Assembly: GCA_004293295.1 (NCBI GenBank)
Contig: RDYC01000314.1
Location: forward strand, 1 to 6,937
Length of the DNA stretch: 6,937 bases
Direction of reading: 5' to 3'
DNA from: Bacteroidota bacterium
GTDB lineage: Bacteria; Bacteroidota; Bacteroidia; UKL13-3
The notes beneath the pieces were generated by a model. The model ran no database searches and had not been told where the DNA came from. It saw nothing but the letters and a program-made list of their open reading frames with translations. A program made the translations under genes and the position numbers. Each line of letters starts with the position of its first letter. The first letter of the stretch is position 1. This document shows positions 6,623-6,937 of this stretch, one piece after another.

Positions 6623-6937
6623 ATGAAAAAATCATTACTAATTTTTGGAGCATTACTCCCGCTGTTTGGCTTTGGTCAGGACGGCTCTTTAGATCAAACC
6701 TTTGGAACCAATGGAACTGCATTGGCTGAGGGAAACTACTCTGCAAAGGGGGTAAAAATTCAGGCTGATGGAAAAATTGTAACCTGTGGCTCAAAAAGTG
6801 ATGCCAATGGAACTGATTTTTGCGTTGTCAGGTTTAATGCAAATGGACAACTTGACAATACTTTTGATACAGATGGAGTGGCTATTATTGATTTTAGTGG
6901 CAAAACCGATGAGGCGTTTGACCTTGCCATACAAACT
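6623..6937 (+). CDS. Secreted delta-60 repeat protein, N-terminal part (3' part outside window)
   Basis: The first 105 codons of an exported protein are visible; the frame stays open to the right edge. Residues 1-18 (MKKSLLIFGALLPLFGFG) form a signal peptide, with cleavage likely before Q19. The mature part starts at once with a delta-60 type repeat: DGSLDQTFGTNG (~20-31), VKIQADGKIVTCGS (~44-57) and DFCVVRFNANGQLDNTFDTDG (~65-85). A second unit begins at ~77, and AFDLAIQ near the edge repeats the VKIQ position. The spacing between the two LD-x-TF motifs is 54 residues. The family (named for its ~60-residue period) forms beta-rich, propeller-like extracellular domains, and in Bacteroidota such proteins often end in a type IX secretion sorting domain, which would lie outside this window. 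The biochemical role is not known. It diverges from the kinase 2 gene across 88 bp that carry a perfect dyad, so shared regulation is possible. No clear Shine-Dalgarno site is seen; the leader is A/T-rich, as is common in this phylum. Confidence 0.87.
   Translation, partial: MKKSLLIFGALLPLFGFGQDGSLDQTFGTNGTALAEGNYSAKGVKIQADGKIVTCGSKSDANGTDFCVVRFNANGQLDNTFDTDGVAIIDFSGKTDEAFDLAIQT

Noticed and set aside
1..6937. CRISPR array, tRNA or rRNA gene, insertion sequence or phage element
   Set aside because: No regularly spaced short repeats, no cloverleaf or rRNA-like stretch, and no transposase or integrase motif were seen on either strand; genes fill nearly the whole window.

Overview
The window looks like chromosomal DNA from a member of the Bacteroidota. 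The evidence is AT-rich sequence, very large periplasmic two-bladed-propeller/Y_Y_Y sensor kinases, no purine-rich Shine-Dalgarno sites before the starts, A-rich leaders, and a secreted protein of the delta-60 repeat type with a short signal peptide ending in G-Q. The class within the phylum cannot be decided from this stretch.

Layout, right to left on the minus strand: sensor kinase 2 (ATG at 6534, stop at 3547), an 83-bp gap, sensor kinase 1 (ATG at 3463, stop at 461), a 44-bp gap, then a NarL/FixJ-type response regulator (start at 416 or 395) that runs off the left edge with only its receiver domain visible. These three genes probably form one operon or a tightly linked cluster. On the plus strand, diverging from kinase 2 across an 88-bp gap, a secreted delta-60 repeat protein starts at 6623 and runs off the right edge.

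The two kinases are tandem paralogues. Each has a signal peptide, a long propeller sensor, a Y_Y_Y domain, one membrane span, a HisKA_3 phospho-acceptor domain and a HATPase domain. Their first ~68 residues and last ~440 residues are nearly the same, while the ~490 residues of propeller between them have diverged strongly. The ATPase-coding part holds a ~280-bp tract with only six base differences, which suggests recent gene conversion. The likely picture is two sensors with different input specificity feeding one response regulator.

The most interesting non-coding signal is a 22-bp dyad (arms AAATACAGCA and TGCTGTATTT around 2 bp). It is perfect just upstream of both kinases, and a degenerate third copy overlaps the end of kinase 1 just before the response regulator gene. 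Its inner part, TACAGCA-N2-TGCTGTA, has the 7-2-7 inverted geometry known for NarL-family binding sites, so it may be the operator of the regulator encoded here. The right-most copy lies in the divergent gap and could also control the delta-60 gene.
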